Shown here: in pieces, positions 32,527-41,114 of the stretch
Layout of the letters: every line of letters begins with the position of its first letter
How positions within the stretch are numbered: position 1 is the first letter of the stretch
Assembly: GCF_036246005.1 (NCBI RefSeq)
Contig: NZ_CP109171.1
Location: forward strand, 6,064,001-6,128,000
DNA from: Streptomyces sp. NBC_01723
GTDB taxonomy: Bacteria; Actinomycetota; Actinomycetes; Streptomycetales; Streptomycetaceae
Reading direction: 5' to 3'
DNA: 64,000 nt
The notes under the pieces: generated by a model
The model's input: only the letters and a program-made list of their open reading frames with translations
What the model was told of the DNA's origin: nothing
Databases searched by the model: none
Position numbers and translations under genes: made by a program

Positions 32527-32983
32527 GAACGGCTCCTTGAGGGGTGCGGTGTCCGGCGTGCCGCGGTCGTGAGGTGTGGTGGAAGGGCGCGGCGGCCGGG
32601 GTGGGCGATCGGAGGCGGGCCGGTGTGGGCGAGTTGCCGCTCGCGCCGTGTGTGGCCGTGCCGTGAGCTAGGCATGCCGGGGCAGGGGGGTACCTCCGTG
32701 AGGTGTGGCAGGGGAGTAGCCAGCGGCGGTGTGCGCCGGGCGGTTCAAAAACAGTAGGCCCGGATCGGCGGTTGACCAAAAAGTCGTCGTGAGGTGCCGG
32801 AAACCGATACCCCGGCCGGGCGCTTCTTGGTCGTCGGCGCTTTCGCCTCTACAGTTTTTGGACTCCCCTCGCCTTCCTCGGTTTGCGGCCCTGGGCTTCT
32901 GCATGCCCATTTCCGGCCCGTGAGGACTTCTGCGCGAGGCGGAGTTTCCCTCCGTGTTTTCGCACCCGAATAGGGGTTCCTCT
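32527..32983. promoter_or_regulatory. Divergent control region between the transfer operon and the methyltransferase gene
   Basis: No gene is convincing in this stretch. It is less GC-rich in the centre. It holds two inverted copies of a CAAAAAC(A/T)GTAG motif at 32744-32758 and 32847-32862, and a TTGACC box near 32772. This is where the leftward transfer operon and the rightward gene set must start. Confidence 0.55.
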
Positions 32984-33739
32984 TTGCCTTTTTCCCTGCA
33001 CCAGGGCGACGCTCTGGCCGTTCTCTCCGGTCTCCCGGACGGCTGCGTCGACTCCGTCATCACCGACCCGCCGTACAACTCCGGCGGCCGGACCGCGAAG
33101 GAGCGCACCACCCGCTCCGCGAAGCAGAAGTACACCTCCGCAGACGCCAAGAACGATCTCGCCGACTTCACCGGCGAGAACATGGACCAGCGATCCTACG
33201 GCTTCTGGCTCACCCAGATCATGACCGAAGCGCACCGGCTGACGAAGACCGGCGGGACCGCGCTGCTGTTCACCGACTGGCGCCAGCTCCCGACCACCAC
33301 GGACGCGATCCAGGCGGCCGGGTGGCTGTGGCGGGGTGTGCTGGCCTGGCACAAGCCGCAGGCCAGGCCCCAGAAGGGCCGGTTCACCCAGAACTGCGAA
33401 TTCATCGTCTGGGCGTCCAAGGGGCCGATCGACGGCTCCCGGAACCCGGTCTACCTGCCGGGTATGTACTCGGCTTCGCAGCCCTCGGGGTCCAAGCGCC
33501 AGCACATCACGCAGAAGCCGGTCGAGGTGATGCGCACCTTGGTCAAGATCAGCCCCGAAGGCGGCACGGTCCTCGACTTCTGCGCCGGCTCCGGCTCCAC
33601 GGGCGTCGCCGCCCTGCTGGAAGGCCGGGACTTCATCGGCGTGGAGAAGACCGAGCACTACGCGTCGATCGCGGCCGACCGGCTCACCGAGACGATCCGC
33701 GCAACCCTCACCAAGGACGACGTGGTTCTCACCGTCTGA
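32984..33739 (+). CDS. DNA methyltransferase (N6-adenine/N4-cytosine, beta-type order)
   Basis: In this protein of about 251 residues, motif IV DPPYNSGG comes first (VITDPPYNS). The FCAGSGSTG motif I comes near the C-terminus (GTVLDFCAGSGSTGVAALLEGRDFIGVEKTEHYASIAADRL). This order is that of beta-class enzymes; QKPVEVMRTLV precedes motif I. No restriction endonuclease is adjacent, so it is an orphan that may protect the element from host restriction. TTG 32984 follows AGGGG by 7 bp; a GTG at 32954 is possible. Confidence 0.92.
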   Translation: MPFSLHQGDALAVLSGLPDGCVDSVITDPPYNSGGRTAKERTTRSAKQKYTSADAKNDLADFTGENMDQRSYGFWLTQIMTEAHRLTKTGGTALLFTDWRQLPTTTDAIQAAGWLWRGVLAWHKPQARPQKGRFTQNCEFIVWASKGPIDGSRNPVYLPGMYSASQPSGSKRQHITQKPVEVMRTLVKISPEGGTVLDFCAGSGSTGVAALLEGRDFIGVEKTEHYASIAADRLTETIRATLTKDDVVLTV

Positions 33740-33890
33740 TCCGGGTCCTCTCCTGCCGCCAACGCAACCGGCTCCCTGCTGAGCCTCCGGCGGAGCGCCG
33801 CCGCAGCGGACGCGCGATTCGCTGTCCGGTCCGTTCAAGGACGCTTTCGCCCATCTCTTATCCCGTGTCTCGTAGGAGGCCGAACTTTCA

Positions 33891-34541
33891 ATGTCCGAAT
33901 CCGCAATGCCCTCTGACGATCGGAAGCTGGAGCCGGTTCGTATTCCGGATCCGCAGCTGGAGGGAATCGAGGCGAGCGTGCGGCGGCTCATGGAGCAGTC
34001 GGCGCAACAGGCTCAGCAACTCGACCACCTCGCATCCGCACCGGCGCCGAGCGGGTCACCGTTCGCCGCGTTCGGCATGCCGGGACTCGGCGGGCCTCCG
34101 GCCGCCGCTCCGCCGGAGCCCCGCCCGATCCTGGAACTCGACGGGGAGGAACGGGAAGACGAACTCGACGCCCTCTCGGACTGGGTCGACGACTTCTTCC
34201 TCCCGGTCTACGGGGCGGAGGTCACCACCGCGGCACCCTGGTGCCTGCAGTGGCAGGAACACGACGACGTCGTGGCCTGGCTCCACGCCCTGTGGCTCGC
34301 CTACCAGCAGCACAAGGACCCCGAAGCCGGGCTCTCCGGGCTGTTCGTGTGGCACCGGGACTTCCTCACCCACGCCGTCGCCGCGATCCGCGCGCCGGGC
34401 GGACCGCTGTCGGCCTGCATGACCTCCCCCGACCGGCCCGCGCACCGTCTCCTGCCCGGCCCGCCGCCGTCCGTACGCACCGAGACGGCGGCCACGGCGG
34501 ATGGCGCCGGCACTGCCGAGCCGGGCGAGCCGACGCCATGA
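33891..34541 (+). CDS. DUF4913 protein
   Basis: This 216-residue protein has a short coiled N-terminus (EGIEASVRRLMEQSAQQAQQLDHLAS), a Pro/Gly linker and the DUF4913 core (LSDWVDDFFLPVYGAEVTTAAPWCLQWQEHDDVVAWLHALWLAYQQHKDPEAGLSGLFVWHRDFL). DUF4913 proteins are common on actinobacterial plasmids, near transfer genes, with no known activity. ATG 33891 after GGAGG. The stop overlaps the next start as ATGA. Confidence 0.85.
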   Translation: MSESAMPSDDRKLEPVRIPDPQLEGIEASVRRLMEQSAQQAQQLDHLASAPAPSGSPFAAFGMPGLGGPPAAAPPEPRPILELDGEEREDELDALSDWVDDFFLPVYGAEVTTAAPWCLQWQEHDDVVAWLHALWLAYQQHKDPEAGLSGLFVWHRDFLTHAVAAIRAPGGPLSACMTSPDRPAHRLLPGPPPSVRTETAATADGAGTAEPGEPTP

Positions 34542-35023
34542 GCGCGGGAGCGGGACAGCCCGCCTTCGCCCTGAGCTTCGACCCTCGCGCGCTGACCGAT
34601 CTCCTCCAGGCCCCCAGCGATATCCGCGACCTCACCCTCGCCCACCTGCAGGAAGTCGTGAACGCACAGCGCTTCGGACAGCGCCTCGACGGCGACCTGG
34701 AGGGATTCCGGAAGCTGTTCGTGGACCGCCGCAAGGACTGGCGCGTCGTCTACGGCGTCCGTCCGGCGCCCGCGGAATCCGCCCACCCCAAGGAGATCCA
34801 CGTCGTCGCGATCCGGCCGCGTGCGGGCAACGACGTCTACGACGAGGTCGGCCGCCGCCTGGGGATGACCCGCCGGCCGCTCAGCGCGCGGACGCACGCG
34901 GCCCGCTCACGTTCCCCGCAGCTGACCACCCGTCCTCCCGTGCCCCGGCCCGGTCCGCCGCCTACCGGACTGCCGGGTCTGCCCCGTCCCGCACTCAACC
35001 CCGCGCACCATCCCACCCGCTGA
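34538..35023 (+). CDS. RelE/ParE-like protein
   Basis: In this 161-residue protein, residues 10-110 fit the RelE fold: FDPRALTDLLQAPSDIRDLTLAHLQEVVNAQRFGQRLDGDLEGFRKLFVDRRKDWRVVYGV, then EIHVVAIRPRAGNDVYDEVGRRLG. RelE toxins cleave mRNA on ribosomes. A Pro-rich tail of 50 residues is unusual. No short antitoxin gene is next to it; it is coupled to DUF4913 instead, so a toxin role is uncertain. Confidence 0.7.
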   Translation: MSAGAGQPAFALSFDPRALTDLLQAPSDIRDLTLAHLQEVVNAQRFGQRLDGDLEGFRKLFVDRRKDWRVVYGVRPAPAESAHPKEIHVVAIRPRAGNDVYDEVGRRLGMTRRPLSARTHAARSRSPQLTTRPPVPRPGPPPTGLPGLPRPALNPAHHPTR

Positions 35024-35041
35024 ACGCACGGAGCGTCGCCC

Positions 35042-35740
35042 ATGCCCCCTCAACCCGCGCCGACACCCGCCCGGCGTGCGGTCACGCAGCTCGACCACCG
35101 CCTCGAAGCGGTCACCGGCCACGACATCGACACCCTGTGGGCCTACCGCGACCGCGGCGTCCTCGACGACCCGCACGCCCAGCTGGTCGACCGGCACCGC
35201 ACCCTGGCCAACGCCCAGATCGGCGTCACCTTCTACCTCAAGCTCCTCAACCGCCTCACGAGCGGTGAGTTCCCTGTCGACGGCGCCCTCTTCCTACGTA
35301 TCGACCGCACCGTGGACCAGCTGGAGGAAGCCGCCAACGCGCGCGACGCCGCAGCCCAAAAGGTGCTCGCCGCCCTGGAGCCCATCGAGGCCGCCGCCGC
35401 AGCCTCGACGCCCGACGGAGGACGGCTCTCGACCGACGACCGGGCGGCACTGCTCGCCATCGCCGGCGGTGCCAAGCTCCACGAACACCTGCTGACAGGC
35501 CGACTGTCCGTGACCGCCTCCTCCGGCACCCGCATCCCCTACCCCCAGATGCAGCAGCTGGAACGCGCTGGCCTCACCGTCCGGGACACCAGCCACCCTG
35601 TGCACGCCGGCCAGCCCGTCTCCCTCACCGACGCCGGACGAGCCGCACTGCTCGATGCCCGCCGGACTCCCACGACGCATGCGCCGAAGAGCCCAGCTCC
35701 CCCCGGCGTCTCGCCGTCCACTCCCGCGAAGCGGCGCTGA
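35042..35740 (+). CDS. Helical protein with C-terminal winged-helix-like region
   Basis: In this 232-residue protein the N-terminal half is a helical bundle (AVTQLDHRLEAVTGHDIDTLWAYRDRGVLDD). A helical centre follows, then IPYPQMQQLERAGLTVRDTSHPVHAGQPVSLTDAGRAALLDARR, which resembles the recognition helix and wing of transcription factors. ATG 35042. Not assigned to a family. Confidence 0.72.
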   Translation: MPPQPAPTPARRAVTQLDHRLEAVTGHDIDTLWAYRDRGVLDDPHAQLVDRHRTLANAQIGVTFYLKLLNRLTSGEFPVDGALFLRIDRTVDQLEEAANARDAAAQKVLAALEPIEAAAAASTPDGGRLSTDDRAALLAIAGGAKLHEHLLTGRLSVTASSGTRIPYPQMQQLERAGLTVRDTSHPVHAGQPVSLTDAGRAALLDARRTPTTHAPKSPAPPGVSPSTPAKRR

Positions 35741-35768
35741 ACTGCACCGATCCACCGAAAGGCTCTTG

Positions 35769-36506
35769 TTGTCCCCCACCGAACCGGCGCCGGTCCGGAA
35801 GTCAATCCCCCACGTCGACTTCGCATTGGACGACCTCGACTCCGACGAGGAGAGGTACTTCGACTTCTACCGCAAGGTCGCTGTCCACGAGGACATGCTC
35901 GTCCCCCTCGCCGAACACCACGACGGCCCGAACAGTTACTACGTGCTGTTCGACCGCGCCGCCACTTGGGGCCCCGGCATGCCCCAGGTCTTGGCCGTTC
36001 ACCTGCAACGAGACCAGGAGAAGCAGACGTTCAGCTTCGAGCAGGCTCCACTGCCGCTGCCCGCGATGGCACAGTCCTGGCTCATCCACCGCGGCTGCCC
36101 ACCCGACGCCATCAGTCTCGACCCCGAACTGGGCCCGCCACCAGCAGACGAGGCCACGCGAGCACTGGAGCGTCGCCTCGTCCGTGACGGGGACCGCTAC
36201 GCCATGAACTACTCCTACACCAGCGACGACCCCGACGACAGGGTCATCGTCGTGGTTCTGCAGACCCGGGACGAGCACACCCCCAGCCCGTTCCGCGTGG
36301 TGGTCGAGGAGGTCGATACCGAGACGTGGACGCACACCCTCCGGGAGGGCGGCTTCGACACGGCAGACGAGGCCCTGCAGTGGTGCGACGATCGCCTCAC
36401 CGGCGAGGCCGGCCTTCTACCGCCAGTGCGTCCGGCAGCCACCGCCAGCCGCTCGGCTGGTGTCGCCAAGGCCGCTGCCCCGCGCCCGCCCGGCCGTTCT
36501 CGCTGA
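35769..36506 (+). CDS. Hypothetical acidic protein
   Basis: About 245 residues, starting at TTG 35769, 6 bp after GAAAGG. The fold is mixed alpha/beta: DEERYFDFYRKVAVHEDMLVPLAEHHDGPNSYYVLFDRAATWGPGMPQVLAVHLQ, later DRYAMNYSYTSDDPDDRVIVVVLQTRDEHTPSPFRVVVEEVD. Basic tail. No catalytic motif is seen. It ends 23 bp before the second operator copy. Confidence 0.75.
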   Translation: MSPTEPAPVRKSIPHVDFALDDLDSDEERYFDFYRKVAVHEDMLVPLAEHHDGPNSYYVLFDRAATWGPGMPQVLAVHLQRDQEKQTFSFEQAPLPLPAMAQSWLIHRGCPPDAISLDPELGPPPADEATRALERRLVRDGDRYAMNYSYTSDDPDDRVIVVVLQTRDEHTPSPFRVVVEEVDTETWTHTLREGGFDTADEALQWCDDRLTGEAGLLPPVRPAATASRSAGVAKAAAPRPPGRSR

Positions 36507-36528
36507 ACGCTATTCCAGTCGCGGGCGG

Positions 36529-36580
36529 CGCAACATAGCCGACGATCGCCGGTTAGCCAAACCGGCGATTCTCCGGACTC
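36529..36580 (+). promoter_or_regulatory. Palindromic operator/promoter, copy 2
   Basis: Read on the plus strand it repeats copy 1 (13126-13173): GCAACATAGCCG, 4 nt, the inverted repeat CGCCGGTT / AACCGGCG with spacer AGCCA (36547-36567), then CTCCGGACT and TTATAC (36581-36586, a possible -10). The SH3-protein gene begins 73 bp downstream. Together the two copies mark oppositely oriented operons under one regulator. Confidence 0.8.
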
Positions 36581-36653
36581 TTATACAGCCGCCGGGACAA
36601 CTCCCGCGGCCCCTTCCCCGCATTTCCTGTGCCTTCACGGAGGTTTCATCCGC

Positions 36654-37007
36654 ATGCGCTCCACCCGAATCGCCATATCCGCGGCGATGCTCGGCGCGCT
36701 CGCGCTGCCGGCGCTGTCCGCCACCCCCGCCAGCGCCGCGACCGTACCCACCGCAGCAACCGCCACCCGTGCCGTGAGCTGCCACAACCTGCCGCCGCTC
36801 CCGTACGCGGTGCACACCAAGGCCGTGACCATCCGGTCCAAGGCCAGCTCGAAGTCCACCGCGCTCGGCGTGCTCTACAAGAGCCACAAGTTCAGCGTGG
36901 CCAAGAAGAGCGGCAACTGGCTCTACATCACGGACAAGACGACCGGCGTCAAGGGCTGGGTCTCCGGCACGTACGTCTACCGCGACGTCCGCATGTGCCT
37001 GGACTGA
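36654..37007 (+). CDS. Secreted SH3b-like protein
   Basis: This 117-residue protein has a signal peptide (RIAISAAMLGALALPALSATPASA). The mature bacterial SH3 domain is VTIRSKASSKSTALGVLYKSHKFSVAKKSGNWLYITDKTTGVKGWVSGTYV, with one Cys on each side (VSCHNL, RMCLD). SH3b domains bind cell-wall peptides. It is the counterpart of the 30796-31161 protein and the first gene after operator copy 2. ATG 36654 after GGAGG. Confidence 0.85.
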   Translation: MRSTRIAISAAMLGALALPALSATPASAATVPTAATATRAVSCHNLPPLPYAVHTKAVTIRSKASSKSTALGVLYKSHKFSVAKKSGNWLYITDKTTGVKGWVSGTYVYRDVRMCLD

Positions 37008-37107
37008 CCGACCGGATCCAACATGTCTCGCCAAGCAGCGCGGGCGCCGAATGCAGCCGCCCCTCACATTTCCCAGGCACCGGCCTTTCCAGAACAGGAG
37101 ATCTCTT

Positions 37108-37590
37108 TTGACTGACGGCATATCCGAGGAGTCTGTGGATGTCGTGGGCGTGCTCACCGAACGGATCGAGGCCCGCTTCGACATGGGCATGGACCAGTTG
37201 ACGGCCGCGGTCGCCGCCGCTCCGACCGCGAACCCCGACGCCACCGACGTCGTCAAGTGGCACGGCCTTTTCGTCGAGGCCCAGTCCGTGCTGGAGCGCG
37301 CGGAGGACGATCTCCTCGCGGCCCTGGAGACCCAGCCCAGCGAGGTCGACGACCCGACGATGGGCCTGGCCCACCGGGTGAACGCCGCCGTCACCGCCCG
37401 CGACGGCCGGGCCATGGTCGTGCGGTGGCTCCTCGACCCGGACGCCCCGGGGAAGAAGGACCTCGCCGCAGAGCGCCTGGCCCGCCTCCGGCCCCGAAGC
37501 GGCCCGGCGGTGCAGACCAGCGCCCCCAACCGGCCGGCAGGGACACCCGCGCCGGCGTCGGCGTGGCGACCGGCACGGTCCGCCCGATGA
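37108..37590 (+). CDS. Hypothetical helical protein
   Basis: This 160-residue protein starts at TTG 37108 (GGAG 9 bp upstream): TDGISEESVDVVGVLTERIEARFDMGMDQLTAAVAAAPTANPDATDVVKWHGLFVEAQSVLERAEDDLLAALE. It is a helical bundle with a disordered tail. Its stop overlaps the next ATG. Unknown function. Confidence 0.72.
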   Translation: MTDGISEESVDVVGVLTERIEARFDMGMDQLTAAVAAAPTANPDATDVVKWHGLFVEAQSVLERAEDDLLAALETQPSEVDDPTMGLAHRVNAAVTARDGRAMVVRWLLDPDAPGKKDLAAERLARLRPRSGPAVQTSAPNRPAGTPAPASAWRPARSAR

Positions 37591-38030
37591 GCCGGAACAA
37601 GGCCAGCACCATGGACACCGACCTGCAGAAGGTCTTCGGGAACCCGGTACCCGAGCTGTACGAGGCGGCGTCCGGCCACGATGCTCCACCCGCGCTCGCG
37701 CGCGCTCTGGAGCTGCGCTCGTTCCTGGCGCTCACCGAGGAGCAGGTCGCCCGCGTCCGCGACCGCGTCCACGCCGACATGGATCCCGCCCGCGACATGG
37801 GCGAACTGTCGGCGGACACGCTCCGCTTCGACGCGCAGTGGCTGGAAGCGGCACTGGAGGCCCGCGACGGCTACCGCGCCGCACTCGGCGAGGTGCTGCG
37901 CACCGTGCGCCCGCCTGCTCAGCAGGCCCGGCCTGTCCGTACGGCACAGCTAAGGGCCACCGCCACCCTGCACCCGCCTGCCGCCCCGGCACCTCAGCGT
38001 GCCGGGGCGGCCCGGGCCCGCCGACCGTGA
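37587..38030 (+). CDS. Hypothetical helical protein
   Basis: This 147-residue protein starts at ATG 37587, overlapping the previous stop (ATGA). The core is ALELRSFLALTEEQVARVRDRVHADMDPARDMGELSADTLRFDAQWLEAALEARDGYRAALGEVLRTVR, a helical hairpin. The tail is basic. Similar in size and style to the genes on both sides. Confidence 0.72.
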   Translation: MSRNKASTMDTDLQKVFGNPVPELYEAASGHDAPPALARALELRSFLALTEEQVARVRDRVHADMDPARDMGELSADTLRFDAQWLEAALEARDGYRAALGEVLRTVRPPAQQARPVRTAQLRATATLHPPAAPAPQRAGAARARRP

Positions 38031-38040
38031 AAGCCCCCGA

Positions 38041-38454
38041 TTGCCCCACCTCACGTCCACCGACATAGCCGGACAGATCGAGGACCTGTACGGCGCACCG
38101 CTCGCCGACCTCGAAGCCCACGCACAGGACCAGCCCCCCGGCATGCTCTCCGCCCTGCTCGGCATGCACGACACCCTCGCCCTGGCCGAGCGCAGCATCG
38201 ACTTCCACCGCGACCACCTCGCCCGCCTCATCCACCCCGAGCGGCAGATCGGCCCGCACGAGGTCTCCCACCTCCTCGACGGCACCCGCCGGCTCACCGA
38301 AGCCGTCGCCATCCGCGAGACCCAGGCCAAGTCGGCCGCCGCCGTCCTGCAGAGCCTGGCCCGCGTGCCGGCCCCGACCTCTGCCTCCCCGGCTCCCACG
38401 CTGCCTGCCCCGGCCGCGCCCCTTGCGGCGCAGAGCGCGGCACACAGCCGCTGA
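38041..38454 (+). CDS. Hypothetical helical protein
   Basis: This 137-residue protein starts at TTG 38041. Helical: DIAGQIEDLYGAPLADLEAHAQDQPPGMLSALLGMHDTLALAERSIDFHRDHLARLIHP, then SHLLDGTRRLTEAVAIRETQAKSAAAVLQSLARV. No known family. Confidence 0.7.
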   Translation: MPHLTSTDIAGQIEDLYGAPLADLEAHAQDQPPGMLSALLGMHDTLALAERSIDFHRDHLARLIHPERQIGPHEVSHLLDGTRRLTEAVAIRETQAKSAAAVLQSLARVPAPTSASPAPTLPAPAAPLAAQSAAHSR

Positions 38455-38496
38455 CCCCCAGGCACCCCCCCTTCCTTTCACCCAGGAGTTCCTCCC

Positions 38497-39339
38497 TTGG
38501 CCATCACTGCTCTGCCCCCGGACACCGAGGCCGACATCGCCCGGGTCACCGAGGCCCTCGCCATGATCACCCCGCGCTGGAACGTGAGGATCCTGCTGGC
38601 CCTCTCCGGACCGCCGCTGCGCTACAGCGAGCTGGCGGCCAAGGTGTCCTGGCTGCAGAACGGCCAGCTCCACCCCAAGCTCAAGTCGCTGTGCGACGCC
38701 GGCCTCGTCGAGCGCACCGAACACACCGCACGGCACGTCACCTACGGCCACACCGAGCGGGCCACTGCCCTGCTGCCGATCCTGCCGATGATCGTCACCT
38801 GGGCCGAAGAGCACTTGGAGAAGGCGGAACGCCCGCTGGCCGCGATCGAGCAGATCGAGGACAGCCTCACCCTGCTCACCCGGCGCCACGCCGCCGCCAT
38901 CCTGTGGGTGCTCAAGTCGCGCGAGGAGGTCAGCGGCCGGGTTCTGGCCCGGATCGTGATGCCCAGCAGTGACTGGACCAACATCTACCCGCCGTTGCGC
39001 CAGCTCGTTGCCGACGGCTTGGCCGACACCGAGGGGAACGGCCGGCCCTACCGGCTGTCCGCCGCCGGCGACGCCCTGGGCCCCGTCCTCGGCACGCTCT
39101 CCGCATGGTCCGCCGGACAACCCCTCGACCAGGCGGCCCACCACCCCGTCTGGGGCCAGCCGCAGGCCAAGAGCAAGCCGAGGCCGTGGGTCAGCAGCCC
39201 GTCACGGCCGGCGCCTGCGGCGCTGCCACCCGCTCGGGCGGTTGGGTCGTCCCCGGCGTGGCACCACCGCGACCTCTTCTCGCATGCCGCCGCCGGCCGC
39301 CCGACGGCAGCCATCCCGGCGGGAGGCCCGCGCCGATGA
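38497..39339 (+). CDS. HxlR-like transcriptional regulator with two winged helices
   Basis: In this 280-residue protein, residues 10-110 fit HxlR (VTEALAMITPRWNVRILLALSGPPLRYSELAAKVSWLQNGQLHPKLKSLCDAGLVERTEHTARHVTYGHTERATALLPILPMIVTWAEEHL). A second helix-turn-helix unit follows (LTRRHAAAILWVLKSREEVSGRVLARIVM ... LVADGLADTEGNGRPYRLSAAGDAL). The typical redox Cys of HxlR is absent from the N-terminus. TTG 38497 after AGGAG. It leads the cargo operon and may control it. Confidence 0.82.
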   Translation: MAITALPPDTEADIARVTEALAMITPRWNVRILLALSGPPLRYSELAAKVSWLQNGQLHPKLKSLCDAGLVERTEHTARHVTYGHTERATALLPILPMIVTWAEEHLEKAERPLAAIEQIEDSLTLLTRRHAAAILWVLKSREEVSGRVLARIVMPSSDWTNIYPPLRQLVADGLADTEGNGRPYRLSAAGDALGPVLGTLSAWSAGQPLDQAAHHPVWGQPQAKSKPRPWVSSPSRPAPAALPPARAVGSSPAWHHRDLFSHAAAGRPTAAIPAGGPRR

Positions 39340-39851
39340 GCAGCTTCTTCGCCTCTGCCGCAGCGCGCCACGCTGTCGACGTGCTCGCCTCGCGCTCCTT
39401 GATCCGTCTGGTCACCGAGATCGACGACAACGGCGCCATACCGCCGCGACGGCTCGCCGGGACTCTGTCCGACCTCTCCCCGCACCAGCTGCGAAGCGCC
39501 TCCGACACGGCCCGCACCTACGGTCTCGTCCGGGTCGCGCCCGGCGCCGGCCTGGAACTGACCGAATCCGGGCGGGAACTGGCTGACCTGTACGACGCGC
39601 TAGCCCGGTGGGCGCGGCGTCACTCGGTCCCCGCCGCCGTCTGCGAGTTCAGCAGCCGTGTCCGGCATGTCCTCGGTCTGCTGGCACCATCGCTCACTCC
39701 TGGGAATGCCGACCGCCCCGGCCCTCTGGCCGATGTGCGCCCCATCAGTGTGGAGGCTGAGGCGGAGCTGGCCTGTGCCCGCACGTCTCTGATCCAGTGG
39801 CTGGTTGGCAACCCCCAGGTGGCCAGGGCCGAGCCCGAGCGGGCCGCGTGA
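39336..39851 (+). CDS. Winged-helix regulator, second of the pair
   Basis: This 171-residue protein starts at ATG 39336, overlapping the previous stop. ASAAARHAVDVLASRSLIRLVTEIDDNGAIPPRRLAGTLSDLSPHQLRSASDTARTYGLVRVAPGAGLELTESGRELADLYDALARWARRH reads as a winged helix of HxlR/MarR style. A second helical part follows. It is coupled to the MFS transporter. Confidence 0.75.
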   Translation: MSSFFASAAARHAVDVLASRSLIRLVTEIDDNGAIPPRRLAGTLSDLSPHQLRSASDTARTYGLVRVAPGAGLELTESGRELADLYDALARWARRHSVPAAVCEFSSRVRHVLGLLAPSLTPGNADRPGPLADVRPISVEAEAELACARTSLIQWLVGNPQVARAEPERAA

Positions 39852-41083
39852 GGGCAGCGGTCGCACCCCGGCACGCACGCCACACGGCCGGGCTGATGAG
39901 CAGCATCTACCTGCCGCGCACGGCGGACGCGTTGGCGTTCGCGATGTCCACCTACGGCATCCCGTTGCTCGTCTTGGCCACTACTGGCTCCGCCGTGCTG
40001 ACGGGTGCCGCCTTCGCCCTGGAGTGGATCCCGCGCTTGGCTGCCTTCGGGTGGGCCGGATCGATCGTCGACCGGCGTGGCGCCTCGGTGGTCTTCCACC
40101 TGGCCTCCCTGGGGCGGGCGTTGGTTCTCGCCGCCGGCGCGGTGCTGCTGTACCTCTACCCCTCCGGCACCGTGGCGAGCGCGACAGCGATGGTGCTCGC
40201 GGCGGCGACCGGCGTGCTCACCGAGTTCAGCTACATCGCGACCGAGACCGCCGGAGCCGCCGCCGGCCGACGAGCCGGACCTCGGGCCCACCGTGTCCAG
40301 GCCGTCCTGCTCGGCATCGACCAGACCGCGACCTTGGCCGGACCGGCGCTCGCCGGCGTGCTGCTGCTCGCCGGGCCGCCCTCGATGCTCGCAGTGGTCA
40401 CGGTGTTCTCGCTGCTCGCCGCGCTGCTCGCCCTGCGCACCCCGCCCTCGCCCGTTGCCCCGGCCCGCGCGCCGAAGGGGCGGCCTGGCGCCGGGCTCGT
40501 CACGGGGTGGCGCACCATCCGCGCGCTTCCGGCGCTCGGCTGGTTGGTGGCCGGGCTGACCCTGTCCAACCTGTCTGTCGGCCTTCTCCAAGCAGCTGGT
40601 CCGGTGATCGTCGTCCAGCACTTCGGGCAGTCCACTACGGCTGTCGGCCTGGTGTGGTCCGCCGCAGCGGCGGCCACCCTGGTGGCCGTCACCGTCTGTC
40701 GGTTCGTGTTGGACCGCCTGGGCCTGTGGCCGGTGGGAGCAGCCTGCTCCGTCATCGCTTCGCTCGCCTGTCTCGCTGCCGCCCTGGCCCCCGACTACCT
40801 GTCCTACCTGGTCATGGTCGCGGTCTTGATGGCAGCCGATGGTGGCCTGGCGGTCGTCCTGCGCACCCTGCGCTCCCGCCTGATCCCTCCAGAGGCGTTC
40901 GGCAGCACCCTGTCGGCCACCATCCTCATCCTCCTGCTGCCCTTCCCCGTCGCCGGCGTGCTCACCGCGCTCACCCCGCCCGACGCGCTGGGCCGCGTCA
41001 TCACCGCCTGCGCCGTTTTGCAAACACTCGGTCTGTTCTGTGCCTTCGCCCGCCTGCGCAACGACCCCGCCCTGCGCACCTGA
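39848..41083 (+). CDS. MFS transporter
   Basis: This 411-residue protein has about 12 hydrophobic segments. Motif A is present as GWAGSIVDRRG between helices 2 and 3. The style (MSSIYLPRTADALAFAMSTYGIPLLVLATTGSAVLTGAAF) is that of drug or siderophore exporters. GTG 39848 overlaps the previous TGA as GTGA. It lies in the cargo operon upstream of the ATP-grasp gene; export of that product is a reasonable inference. Confidence 0.85.
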   Translation: MRAAVAPRHARHTAGLMSSIYLPRTADALAFAMSTYGIPLLVLATTGSAVLTGAAFALEWIPRLAAFGWAGSIVDRRGASVVFHLASLGRALVLAAGAVLLYLYPSGTVASATAMVLAAATGVLTEFSYIATETAGAAAGRRAGPRAHRVQAVLLGIDQTATLAGPALAGVLLLAGPPSMLAVVTVFSLLAALLALRTPPSPVAPARAPKGRPGAGLVTGWRTIRALPALGWLVAGLTLSNLSVGLLQAAGPVIVVQHFGQSTTAVGLVWSAAAAATLVAVTVCRFVLDRLGLWPVGAACSVIASLACLAAALAPDYLSYLVMVAVLMAADGGLAVVLRTLRSRLIPPEAFGSTLSATILILLLPFPVAGVLTALTPPDALGRVITACAVLQTLGLFCAFARLRNDPALRT

Positions 41084-41114
41084 CCCTGCTGTCCCCAGCC
41101 TGTGGAGAACCCTC

